A DNA stretch of 64,000 nt from Paraphysomonas bandaiensis. Its lineage: Eukaryota; Chrysophyceae. The position numbers and the translations under genes are program-made. The notes under the pieces are model-generated. The model did no database searches. It was given only the letters and a program-made list of their open reading frames with translations, and had not been told where the DNA came from. Below, one piece after another: positions 1 through 10,417 of the stretch. The stretch is taken from positions 147,330 to 211,329 of the forward strand of contig CBFFRP010000335.1 in NCBI GenBank assembly GCA_965644295.1. Reading direction: 5' to 3'. Positions within the stretch are counted from its first letter, which is position 1. Each line of letters begins with the position of its first letter.

Positions 1-1059
1 TTTGCTGTGATTAGGAAATGACTACATCCAACGATCCAACAATAGCTCCCAAGTTAATATCGTTGTTGCCTTCAGATTTTAGTTTCAATATAAATTCTTG
101 ATTACTATTAAATGTTATCACCATTTTATTTTTAAAAGTGATTTTTTGATCTGAATTGGGTTCAACGGAACACTCGTATTAGCACCGGGTATTTCAGACA
201 CCCAACTTCAATACTCGGTTCGAACAGAAACTCTCTTCTATGTTAATTATGGTATTGGCAGTAATTTGAATGTGTTTTTTATGACAATAATCAATTGTAG
301 GGAAATCACAATGATGAGCCCAATACTAAAGATAGGAGCTTTACACACTCCACGTCCTAATCCATCCCCATCTTTCGTCTGATGTAGAAGATCATAATGA
401 TGTTAGTGTAAGCGATATATCTTCAAAAGAATACTTACACGAGTATTACAATTAGAGAAACAGAGAGACCAGAATTGATTGGAGTAGCACTTGTGATAAA
501 TGAAAAAAATCGAGAGGTATAACTGTAAGAAGAGTATTCATATAATATATTGTGATGTTATATCGTCATTTATTGCTCGCACTTGCACAGTACGACATAT
601 TGACTGTGAACTCTTTATAAAGATTTCTTAAAATTGCCATCCATTACTTCTATATTCTCCAGGATTCCTACTTCATGCCATATCCCCTGGAGACAGTAAA
701 CATACGGGGCGGTGCGCTCGTGTCCGGCCAGGCTGGTCAACGGTACTGCTTGGTGTATTTGTATTCCGTTTCACATTTCAGCAAATGATGTAGGGCTGAA
801 GTACGAAGTGTATTCCTCTGTATTTCTCCAAGAATTCTTGGATGATACTATTTGCTCTAAAATTGTTGGTTGGATACACACACATACATCTAGAGGCTTC
901 CCATCTGTACATCTGTCCATACACACATATATATGCATGGGTTATTTCCTTCGTCCTAATCATCGCTAACAAACTCTGTTACTTCACCTGTCATCTCCTG
1001 CGTCCTGCTAGGGGATCTACGCATAATGCCCATGAATTAGCGGCATAAGAGGCGTATAT
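1..1059. other. Left flank without a recognised gene
   Basis: AT-rich sequence with no convincing exon. Short open frames from about 712 to 1048 are rich in His, Thr, Tyr and Ile from CACATACA-like strings and look like promoter or 5' leader DNA of the gene starting at 1060. An upstream exon of that gene cannot be excluded. Confidence 0.5.
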
Positions 1060-1814
1060 ATGACAATGACTGACGAGGAGATGTGTAAGAGCTTATTTGT
1101 GGGTTCATGCAGCCCGAACCCCAGTAAGAGGAGCAACACTTTTAACAGAAGCTGCATACGAAGACATTCAGACCCTCTTCTAACATCTTCTGGCGAAGGA
1201 GAAGAGTGGAAGAATCTGTTTAAGGGTAGATCTGACGACAATTTGGCTAGTGATGAGTACAGTATATACGAGACGTTCTTGCCACGCACTGAGTCTCTGG
1301 ATGCACGTATTCCGGTATCACCGGGGTCAGTACAAGTCATGAGGCGAGAGTTCATGCTACCTAGCGTTTCTCATTCTCGCAGTAAAAGTGCGAAGCAGCG
1401 TCAGAGCCATAGAGCAATTCTTCAACCAATTATGGAGCAGAAGGACAATGAAAGCTCTGAATCTCCTAGTCAGAGCCCCAAGCCTATTAAGAAAAGCATG
1501 GTATACTCTTCCAGTTTTAGTAATGCAAATTATGAATGGTGTCTTTGTAGGCTCGTTCGTTGCTTTCGTTTTCTTATCGCTCCAGCCGAGCACATACGCC
1601 AGGAAAAGAGAAAGATTGGGAGTCGAAAAAGCCTCATGCGACGAAGAAAAGCTCTGTCATACCAATAATGCGCCCACTTACTCCGGACACTGCCTTACGA
1701 TCGAATTCTCCGGAGAAACATCGCAGTACAGTAACCGTCCAAGCGGATACTAAAATTAACCCAACCCGTAGAAGATCATCTCTGTCGTCTATTCTTCCGT
1801 TTTTGAAATCTTAA
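1060..1814 (+). CDS. Ser-rich basic protein of unknown function (two exons)
   Basis: I do not recognise the family. Exon 1060-1538 joins exon 1586-1814 across a 47-base GT-AG intron. Ignoring the intron ends the frame in unrelated sequence, while splicing gives 235 aa. The protein is hydrophilic and low in complexity, rich in Ser, Arg and Lys, with several RRHSDP- or RRRSSLS-like basic-Ser motifs that could be phosphorylation or 14-3-3 sites. It ends in a hydrophobic SSILPFLKS tail. No membrane segment, signal peptide or catalytic motif is visible. The start is the first ATG of the open frame; a second Met lies two codons on. Earlier 5' exons remain possible. The splice join is fairly sure; a function is not assignable. 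Confidence 0.6.
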
Positions 1815-2627
1815 CTGCCTTGGTCATACCGTCAAAGAACTGTAAATACTGTGATGTTTTTCTATAGTTTGCTACATATATAAACTGACTAGGTCGCTAT
1901 ATCTATATGATTTATAATTATGTTGTGTTTGGTGAAAATGATTTCCTGCTATACCGATCTTAAATTATAAACTTTATTTAATTGGATGTCGTACTATGCA
2001 TGGCAAGCCACTAGAAAGGAATATTAACATATAACATATTGTATGCTTACTTAGTACCAGTCTTGAGTTCCGCCCACGTTTTCGTCCTGTGTGTGTTCTT
2101 GCTTAGAATGCTATAGAAAAGGTAGTCATGTTCATCATATAGTTGTTTGATGCAAGAGTGTCAAACAGGATTGAGAATTTTAAATTTAGTATCTGCCGAC
2201 ATTTTTTGCCATTATTGCGCAATTGCGACAACCACAGATTTATTGCGAAGAAATGGGCTCCTCAGTCCTGTTACTTTATTAGTGTATTAATTCATTTTCT
2301 CTGTTATTAAGTTATTAGTGCAAGCAACACGATAGTGCTGTAACCCGCGAACTATCAACTAGACGATATTACATTACCCACGAGTACAACAGCGAATAGG
2401 GACCATCATAGCAATTTCAATTGCTGACATAGCTACTATGATAGACACAATATAATCATACATTATTTTAACATTGTGCCGAATTTCAGTGTCACGATTT
2501 CTATATCGCTCGATTGCAATTATATCAGTAATATAATAGTGAGTGTCACTAATATAGAGTACTCCTTCTGGCAACACCAATGCAATGACAAGATAGAGTA
2601 AGTAGTGCACTAACTACACCGTATTAC
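1815..2627. other. Intergenic, convergent 3' ends
   Basis: Spacer between the 3' ends of the unknown gene and the minus-strand GH5 gene. AT-rich. A 78-codon minus frame at 2374-2610 is hydrophobic but has no support as a gene and may be 3' untranslated sequence. Confidence 0.5.
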
Positions 2628-4625
2628 CTAATAAGGGCTTCGTTTGTTGACGATATGAACACATGTATTCTCACCACTGGACACAAATACGTATTCGTTT
2701 CTGTCATCTCGTACTTCGGATTTGATGAAAACTTTGACCAAATTGTCATGAATGTCAACCGAGCTGTCTAGTAATGCAGCATCGGCGCCAAATATGGACA
2801 CCATAACCCCATCAGGGTAGTGAATTTCCGTATTGACATACACCTCCGTGGGTGTATTAATACCAGTGTCCAACACAAAGCACAGTTCAAATGACGCATC
2901 TGTTGTATCAAAACGCATTCGTGTTGGAGTACCCGCAACAGCCTACGCATAAATCGCATTCCCACAGTCAAACAAGTAAAAAACACTCTTATTCATTATC
3001 ATAGCAACAAACAGCATCGACCTGTGCATATGTTCGAGAGAAAACAGCAACCGCTTCGTCGGTAGCATCGAAACCAGAGCCTTCTAGGTGCTCCCCCCAG
3101 TACCAGTCTATCCATGAAGTGAGATGAGAGTCGGCCAGGTCCATAACCGCATTGCATTCCAAGGACCCCTGAGAAAACGTATTATATTTTGTAGCTTACA
3201 CTATAATAAGCAATGAGACGTCTCTGCATGACGTACCTCAGGCGTGGTAGGGTCGCACCCCTGCCCCCATTCCGTCAACATATACGACCCTCCCAGTTGA
3301 CTAACGTCTTCTCTGCATTGATCAAAAACCTGATTTTATCGAATGCTAAGCAGCTGAATACTTTATAGGTGTAATATACCTTCGGGCCAAACATGGCATC
3401 ACAAGTCACACGATCGAATGCTCCAGTCGAATCGTACCACCAGCAGTAGTAATGGAAAGATAATACAGACTTCCTGGTGTATGTATCACCGCCAGGAACA
3501 TGAGAGAACCCACTGCCCGATACGGTCCCATTAAAAATCATTCCCCAGGTAACTGGTTCATAAAATATGAGATGCGCTTCATCAACTGAGCGGATCGCGG
3601 ATGAGATGGTGTCGTACATAGGTTGTAGATTTATCGACCCTGCAACTCCTATGTATCATGTACCATTATTGAAATGGAAAGAGACGGGTCGTCATTAAAA
3701 AATAAAGGCAACCTCATACCAGGAAGCAACAAGCTAGGGTTTGAGTAAATATTTCCTGCCCAAGGTTCATTTATAATTTCATAGCCTAAAAGATCCTTTC
3801 CTTTAAAAGTATCCGCTACCTAGAGCGAATAGTCTTGATTAGTCACGCACATAAAAATCTACGGATACCTTCCTCCAAAACGCGGCAAAGTGATCCATCA
3901 TTCCTAAATATATGATAATATTATCAACTAGCACAAAATGGAATGCAATAAACAAAGCTACCGTTATTGTTGTCGTATATATCTTGAAATGCTGCACCAG
4001 TAGCTTCCGCGAGGTAGTTTGAGCCCCAAGGCCTATCTGAGCAGGTACCTGGTAACGGCCATGGAAACTCATGCTGAAAATGATTAGAATTAGGCATGGT
4101 AAAGAAGATGATACACGATACAGGTACTTCTATTCTAGTTACCTCAGATGATGTCGACATATCCACCAGCCACGTGGGTGCGCCATCATATTCACAGAAA
4201 TACGATGACAACACGTCCTGATGAACATCAATCAAGACATGCACACCGTGAGATTGTAGATTGTCAATTATTCCTGTCACAATATCTAGATATGTTTCGT
4301 TGTATTCTCCCTTGTTGGGCTCAGTGCCCGTCCACATAACTCCAAGACGAAGAGCGTTCAAGCCCCATTTTTGGAGGTCTTTAATGTTGTCAGTATCCAA
4401 CAATACATCAGAGTACCTATCATACATAAGAACATCGGATATGTGTACGTCTATTCACACTACTCACCACGGAAAACTCTTGTGAACCATATTAACACCA
4501 TGAAAGAATCTGACACGATTGGAGTCATCACGAATAAAAGCATCATCAGCAGATGATGAGAACTCAGCGCGCAGTGCGCTCAGAGAATTAAACAGCACCA
4601 CCGCGTATAGGAGAACACGGAGCAT
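2628..4625 (-). CDS. GH5 glycoside hydrolase, endoglycoceramidase-like
   Basis: Probable secreted retaining glycosidase of family GH5, closest by motif to endoglycoceramidases, which release the oligosaccharide from glycosphingolipids. Exon 1 (4625-4468) encodes a signal peptide (MLRVLLYAVVLFNSLSALRA) and the GVNMVHKS motif. A 51-base intron leads to exon 2 at 4416, which carries LNALRLGVMWTGTEP and VLIDVHQD. The acid/base Glu is in YEIINEPWAG (about 3760-3745) and the nucleophile Glu in MLTEWGQGCDP (about 3282-3250). Further introns lie at about 4080, 3850, 3640, 3390 and 3200; their exact borders were not all resolved. The C-terminal part (2628-2918) looks like the beta-sandwich seen in this subfamily. 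The gene is divergent from a second GH5 gene. The substrate is inferred from family motifs only. Confidence 0.8.
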
Positions 4626-4936
4626 GCTAGACTATACCATGAAGCAAGGAGGGGATGAGATGTCTGGATATGGTGATGCTTTAATTGTTCGATCTCTTCC
4701 AAAATACCCAAATACGTTAAAAACTGCCCCTTTGCCCATTTTTATACAGAACTCCCATGAAAATCCTTGAAAACTTTAAAAATCCCATAGATTGACATAC
4801 ATGTACATGTAGAGTATTGGATACAGATACACACGAAGAAATCCGGAACTGCGGCAGCTACAGTACAGCCATGTGCCCGATACAGTCAGCCGAAGAAACA
4901 TTTCTCACCTCGGGCGATATGTAACTATTAGCTGCC
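4626..4936. promoter_or_regulatory. Bidirectional promoter between two GH5 genes
   Basis: 311 bases separate the start codons of two divergent secreted glycosidases. The spacer holds a TTTTTATA-type AT-rich patch near 4736 and the palindromic string ACATGTACATGT near 4800. Shared control of the two enzymes is inference. Confidence 0.5.
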
Positions 4937-7234
4937 ATGATCTTGTGGTTGAGGTTGTTTATATGGACAGTGTTGTTATCTGTGTCTGCAGAGGAGTGCG
5001 AGTATGAACGGTCTATCAAAGCTGTTAGTTGCAGAGGGTTCGCTCGTGTTCACGGGAAACTAAAACTCGATGGAGTACAGTTAGTGGGCAGTTCAGGAGC
5101 ACCAGTGCAGCTCAGAGGCGTTAGTTCTCACGGCTTGCAAGTAAGTGTAATGCATATGTACGAATGAGCCGTGCTGTTCGCTCCGTGTTCTACTCTGTTC
5201 GATGAAGATGACTGTAATATCTTATCGTGCAGTGGTTTGGTGAATGTGTCACGCTGGAATCTATAACATACTTGGTTGAAAACTGGGGTATTAACGTATT
5301 CAGGGCTGTTGTTTACATTGATGCTGACAAAGGAGGCTATTTATCAGATCCCGAATATTTCAATGAATTCGTTTCAAATATCGTCCATTGGTGTGAGCAG
5401 CTTGGTATATATGTTATTATAGACTGGCACGTGTTGTCTCAAGGAGACCCTAATACTTATCTGAGTTCACCAGGTGAAAATGCTGGCCCTGCAATTGATT
5501 TCTGGAAGTACATTGCCAATACATATAAGAATCACACGAATGTCATCTATGAGATAGCGAATGAGCCCAACAATGTACAGTGGAGCAGAGTGTTGATGTA
5601 TCACAACGCCGTCATACAAGAGATACGAAGTATTGATTCTGAAACAATTATCATTGCGGGCACCACGACATGGTAAGGAGTGTTGTGGAGTACTTGTTTG
5701 AAATAACTTCCCTTATATCCGCTCCTTTTGTCAATACAGGTCCCAGGACATCCATTTAGCGGCTGATACTCCAGTTTCTATGCCTTATCACGTCATGTAC
5801 ACATTTCACTTTTATGCGGCGACTCATAGCAGCTTGATTCCTAGAGTTTCTGAGTATATAACACGAGTACCACTTTTTGTATCTGAGTTCAGCTTGTCCA
5901 CGGCCTCTGGAGATGGATCGTACGATGGGCCAACCACGACAGAATTTTTAAATTTGTTTGCTGGACTTTCACAGAACACATCTATTGCGGGGTCTGATCC
6001 AGTTTATGTGTCCTTCACTCTGTGGAGTTATTGTGACAAATCAGAAACGTCTGCTGTGTTAAACCCAACATCGTGTAACAATTCTGCGTGGGGAGAAACG
6101 TCATGCGTAGGCACTTATCACTCAAACTACTTTCGCGAAGAAAAATTTGAGCAAAATGAGTTGAGATGCGAGTTCACATTAGCCACGGCCCCGAGCAATA
6201 TACCTACCACTATACCTACAGCTGTGCCTAGCACGCCAACACTTGATCCTACAATGACACCTACATCGCCCACAACCCATCCATCGTTTCTTCCATCCCG
6301 TTGCCCAGTAACGGAGCCAACTGGAATTCCAAGCACAGTCCCCTCACTGATGCCTTCAGGTGGACCGTCAGAGCACCCAACTCCCGTACCAAGCTTGATA
6401 CCTACTCCGTTGCCGACGAAAATACCCAGCCGTGAACCAACACAGATGCCTACAAGTACATCAGAGACCCCGACCTGCTTACCATCTGGCTGCCCTGTTC
6501 GTAGTCTCACGAGTCGTCCCACTGCAGACGATACCGTTACCCCTACGTGGATTCCAACAATTACGCCAACCCCATTATCTACCAAACCCACACAGATACC
6601 TACGACCGTATCACTTTCCCCTACCTACGTTCCGTTTGGCCGCCCTGTTTGTGTTACCACGAGCCAGCCCACCGTTATACCGACGTTGTCGTCATCTACA
6701 TCTACTCCGAGTACGTTTTATTCATATGTACCCACTGACTTCCCAGCACGTACTACTCCTACATTGGTTCCTACTTCTCCGAATGGATTGAAATCTTCTC
6801 AAACGATACGAGCAGAAGCTAGGCAAATATTCAGTGGCCACATTTTGTACGTCATGGTGAGTGTATTTGTGGTACTCGCTGTAGGATTGGGAATTTTAGC
6901 GAGGTATGTTTACGGGAAAAGTGTAGACGACCGAGTTAAATATTTGAATCCGCATGATGGAATGAACTATATCGAAACCTGTGGTGAAGATGCACTTGAC
7001 AGGAATGGTTTTCAGCCAAAGGGTCATACATGGCTTGGTACCATAACCGCCTTCATTTTTAGAAAGAAAGGGATGGATAGCATCCCGGTGCGGAATGAAG
7101 ATGACGGAGATGCTAGAACTTGTGCGGATGCAGAGAAAATGTCTGTTGCTATTAAAATGGATGTAGTACAGATGGAGCCGCAACACCCGCTGTCGCATTG
7201 TAATCATGATTCTGACGCAGGGACTAGACTATAG
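4937..7234 (+). CDS. Membrane-anchored GH5 cellulase with Pro-Thr linker
   Basis: Endo-beta-1,4-glucanase-like GH5 enzyme. Exons 4937-5140, 5233-5672 and 5740-7234 give 712 aa. Order: signal peptide (about 1-20); a bacterial-style GH5_2 entry with QLVGSSGAPVQLRGVSSHGL; VFRAVVYIDADKGGY; IDWH; the acid/base Glu in YEIANEPN; FHFYAATH; the nucleophile Glu in PLFVSEFSLS. The catalytic domain ends near residue 350. A long linker of repeated PT, PS and PTxxPT units follows, with two recurrent Cys-Pro-Val segments, then one membrane helix (ILYVMVSVFVVLAVGLGILA) and a tail of about 115 residues. The topology puts the enzyme outside the cell or in a vacuole lumen and the tail in the cytosol. GH5_2 is best known from bacteria, so ancient transfer is possible. 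An environmental or cell-wall glucan is the likely substrate. Confidence 0.85.
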
Positions 7235-8660
7235 CGTGATGAATACGCTTTCATATATTGGTCTGTTGTTTGTATGCCGCTAACATACAGTTATGGCTGA
7301 CCTATATGTTTCTTTCTTGTAGACCTTGCTAAAGCGTTTTACTATTTTATAGTAATTATTAGAAACTTTATACTGCACTGATTAACCACGCGTCATTGGT
7401 CTGGGTACTAAGTTATCTCAAAGATACGTTGCAAACATCCTCTGTGCAAGTCATAGGCTGTGTAGCTGAAGATGGTGATGAGTATTGAATTATTGGATTA
7501 GTGTTCATAGTCACTAATATTATCACCGACTAAGATATTATAGTATTCTACCGTAGCAAGCTATTTGTGGTGTTGATAGGCACAAGAAACCGATATACAA
7601 GAGTTCTCATCAATAGAGCAGGTCAGAGGAGTCACTGTAGTTAAAGGTATAGTTATTCTAGACGGTCTACGTATATATATGTAGCTACAATACACTACTG
7701 TATATTTAATAGCAGGAGCTGCCTTTTACCTTCACACCATCTCTGAAAACAATGAAGCATCTTTTCTAGCGATGTATTTGTGAGATTAATTGGAGTTTAC
7801 CAACAGAAATACTTCGAAGTCCTATAGTAATAAATAAAACTCAAAAATACATCACTTTACCTACCCAAGATTCTACGGTCCATAAAAACGCTGTAAGCAA
7901 GCCCAAATATTGCACAGTGATATGTGTATATGTATAATGTTTTACATATTGCAATAGTAATACAAGTTGGACCAAAGCAATATCAATTACTCCGAAAGGT
8001 ACTGCAAGATTAGAGTGTACACAACAATCAAGTCAAGTTTCAGATTCCTCTCATACAATAATTAACGGGCCAAAGTTAGATAACGGAGTTTGATATTTCC
8101 ACCAACTGTTAGCTTTAAAACTAATCTGAGTGGCTACTTTACTTCAATGGATTCTCTGCAAACAAACACAATATAGCTATGATACATATCAGATTCGGTC
8201 TGATATCCTATTGAACTCTACCAGTACCAGCATAGGATTCAACATCTAGACATGACCGTCTCTCTCGGCTCTCTTGTGCGTGTTGTGTTGGATATACCGG
8301 TATACTCGTAGCTGATTGGCTGTTCTGCCACATCCAATCATGTGCGTAGAATAGTATCTCATTCGATATGTAGGGGCGACTTAAAATACGCTAACTACAG
8401 TTGTATTGTCGCATCACTGCGTGGAAGGGAGGCGTGCAGTTGGAGTTGTCGGCACATGTACAGAATACATACACATACATACATACACATCGTACATACA
8501 CGACATCCATGTATATATATACAAACCAATAGTGTCATATCGGTCACTGTGGTGTGAGTGTTCCACTGCATCATTGAGATCACGAAAAGCGACTGCTCAT
8601 CACAAAATTCTGTTTGTAAGGTAGTATCAGGCGGTGTGTGTATCATCCTCCTCTATTAAC
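7235..8660. other. Intergenic with one arm of an inverted repeat
   Basis: No gene recognised. It holds the left arm of a 74-base inverted repeat (7896-7969). Near 8460-8520 there is a CATACACATACATACA-rich stretch typical of promoters in this window, just upstream of the next gene. Confidence 0.5.
7896..7969 (+). repeat. Left arm of 74-bp inverted repeat
   Basis: Begins AGCAAGCCCAAATATTGCAC and ends GTAATACAAGTTG. The reverse complement of 9631-9704 matches over 74 bases with three differences by eye. The similarity stops abruptly on both sides. Confidence 0.85.
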
Positions 8661-9256
8661 ATGAGCAAGATGCTTGCATATCGGTCAAAGTTATTGCTGG
8701 GTGACTCGCGTGTGTTTGTCCGTAATTTCCAGTCAACAGCTTTATTGTGCAGTGGTGGAGGTGGTGGCAGACCTGGTGGCAAGCCAGGTGATCATCGTTA
8801 TCGTCATATTGTTTGTGGTATTGCTCATAGTGTGTTCTTATGACAGTTCTCAACTGGAAAATGAAGAGAGCCCTCGACGCGGGTTATAATAATGAGGAAG
8901 GAAGTAATGAAGAAGTGAAGTTAAAGTTGTCAGGCGACTTTGAAGATCTTGAGAAATTGTTCGATATGTCAGAAGCCTTAGAAGTGGACCTGACTAATAT
9001 GGATAATTTCGATGAGTTAAAAGATAGTCCTTGGGCAGACATGGATATTCCTATGGAAGAGAATGAACTTTTCGTCAGTCCCAAGGGTAGCAAGAAGAAA
9101 ACTCATGATAGGGGTCCCCGTTCTCATATCGTAACCCCTCTATTGTTTGGCTCTAACAAGGCCGCTCATAAAATCTTACGAGTGCGTGAGTATAAGAGGG
9201 AGCGCCTAATCGAGAAGGGTTTGAAGAAGCGAGCGAAGAATCTTATCGCTGCATAG
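8661..9256 (+). CDS. Probable mitochondrial protein, family unknown
   Basis: Exon 8661-8787 joins exon 8847-9256 across a 59-base GT-AG intron to give 178 aa. The first 40 residues are basic and hydroxylated with no acidic residue before a Gly-rich patch, as in a mitochondrial presequence (MSKMLAYRSKLLLGDSRVF). The middle is strongly acidic (Glu-Asp-Leu rich). The C terminus is strongly basic, with a HDRGPRSHIVTPLLFG motif and a Lys-Arg helix ending KKRAKNLIAA. This acidic-then-basic layout would suit a small mitochondrial ribosomal or RNA-binding factor, but I cannot name a family. ATG 8661 was chosen as the start of the basic presequence; Met at 8670 is an alternative. Confidence 0.65.
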
Positions 9257-10417
9257 GGTAGGTAATTGGGGCTGTAATTCACTTAATAAGTAGATGAAGT
9301 TCAAACGAATACTGGAAATCTCTCGTACACACATGACCATTAACAATGACAAGAGACTATGACTGTGTATTCGTTTTTAAAAATATGAAAAGCTTGCTCT
9401 ATTAAAACCTTGTCCGAATTCGATTCCTTTCTGAGTTCTTAAGGGGGAGGGGACAGTGACCAATTTTATTGTACAATACTTAGTTACGTATTTACTCAAT
9501 ATTACGCTTTACAACTCTACGGTTACGACAAACACCACTCATACTTTCACTATATACCACACACATTATACGATGTTGACACCGTATTATTCAAATATAT
9601 TAAGCTCCACCAGTCGCATAGTCATATTTACAACTTGTATTACTATTGCAATATGTAAAACATTATACGTATATACATATCATTGTGCAATATTTGGGCT
9701 TGCTTGATCGCCATTAATTTAGTGATAAATAAAGTGCTACCTGACACACACATTATGTCGTAGTGTATGTGTGCCAGTGCAGTTTTCAATCAGTTGGTGA
9801 TATTCAAAGGCGCATGTAACTTTCTTACGCCGCCAAATTTTTGGTGAAACTATTCTAGTTGGTACAATATTGGTATTTAATTTTGAATACTAAGTACTAC
9901 AACTAAATGCCTGTAACCTACTTGCACATCTAAATTTCGGTAATAAATAATAACTGAAAACAGAAAAACATACTTACTTATGACATTGTGACCGAAGCAC
10001 ATACATTAATACAGGTGATAGATTTGTGTCCACATCACACTCGAGTATTACCAAATACATACAGTGAAATGACTCATGATACTAATGGCCCATTGTCGAA
10101 ATTCACTGAATTTATAGTCAATTCCGAAATATTAATACATATCAACGAATACTGTTCCAAACCGTTAATACACCACCCATCAATTCAGATAAGGCAAAAT
10201 ACATGTAAGAACAGGTAATATATATCACCACAACATACACATAGACTCACAACTTACAGCAACAAATTATACATTGTCACACAAATAAAACATTGTCACA
10301 CATCCGTGTCATGTTCCACAGTGCTCCCGCGAGAATGCTTGTGCTGATGCATATATTCAAGCATACAGGTCATGTTATTTACACAAAGTAGTACACATGG
10401 GGCGATATGGTGCTCAT
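9257..10417. other. Intergenic between convergent genes
   Basis: AT-rich spacer between two 3' ends. It holds the right arm of the 74-base inverted repeat (9631-9704) and an AATAAA near 9727. Small open frames here (for example 9456-9707) have no protein-like composition. Confidence 0.5.
9631..9704 (-). repeat. Right arm of 74-bp inverted repeat
   Basis: Reverse complement of 7896-7969 with three mismatches by eye. The two arms enclose the gene at 8661-9256 in about 1.66 kb. Confidence 0.85.

Noticed and set aside
712-1048. Two overlapping plus-strand frames upstream of the first gene
   Set aside because: Composition follows CACATACA-type promoter strings; no splice join or motif supports coding.
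6127-6591. 154-codon minus frame rich in Gly and Val
   Set aside because: Antisense shadow of the Pro-Thr repeat linker of the cellulase.
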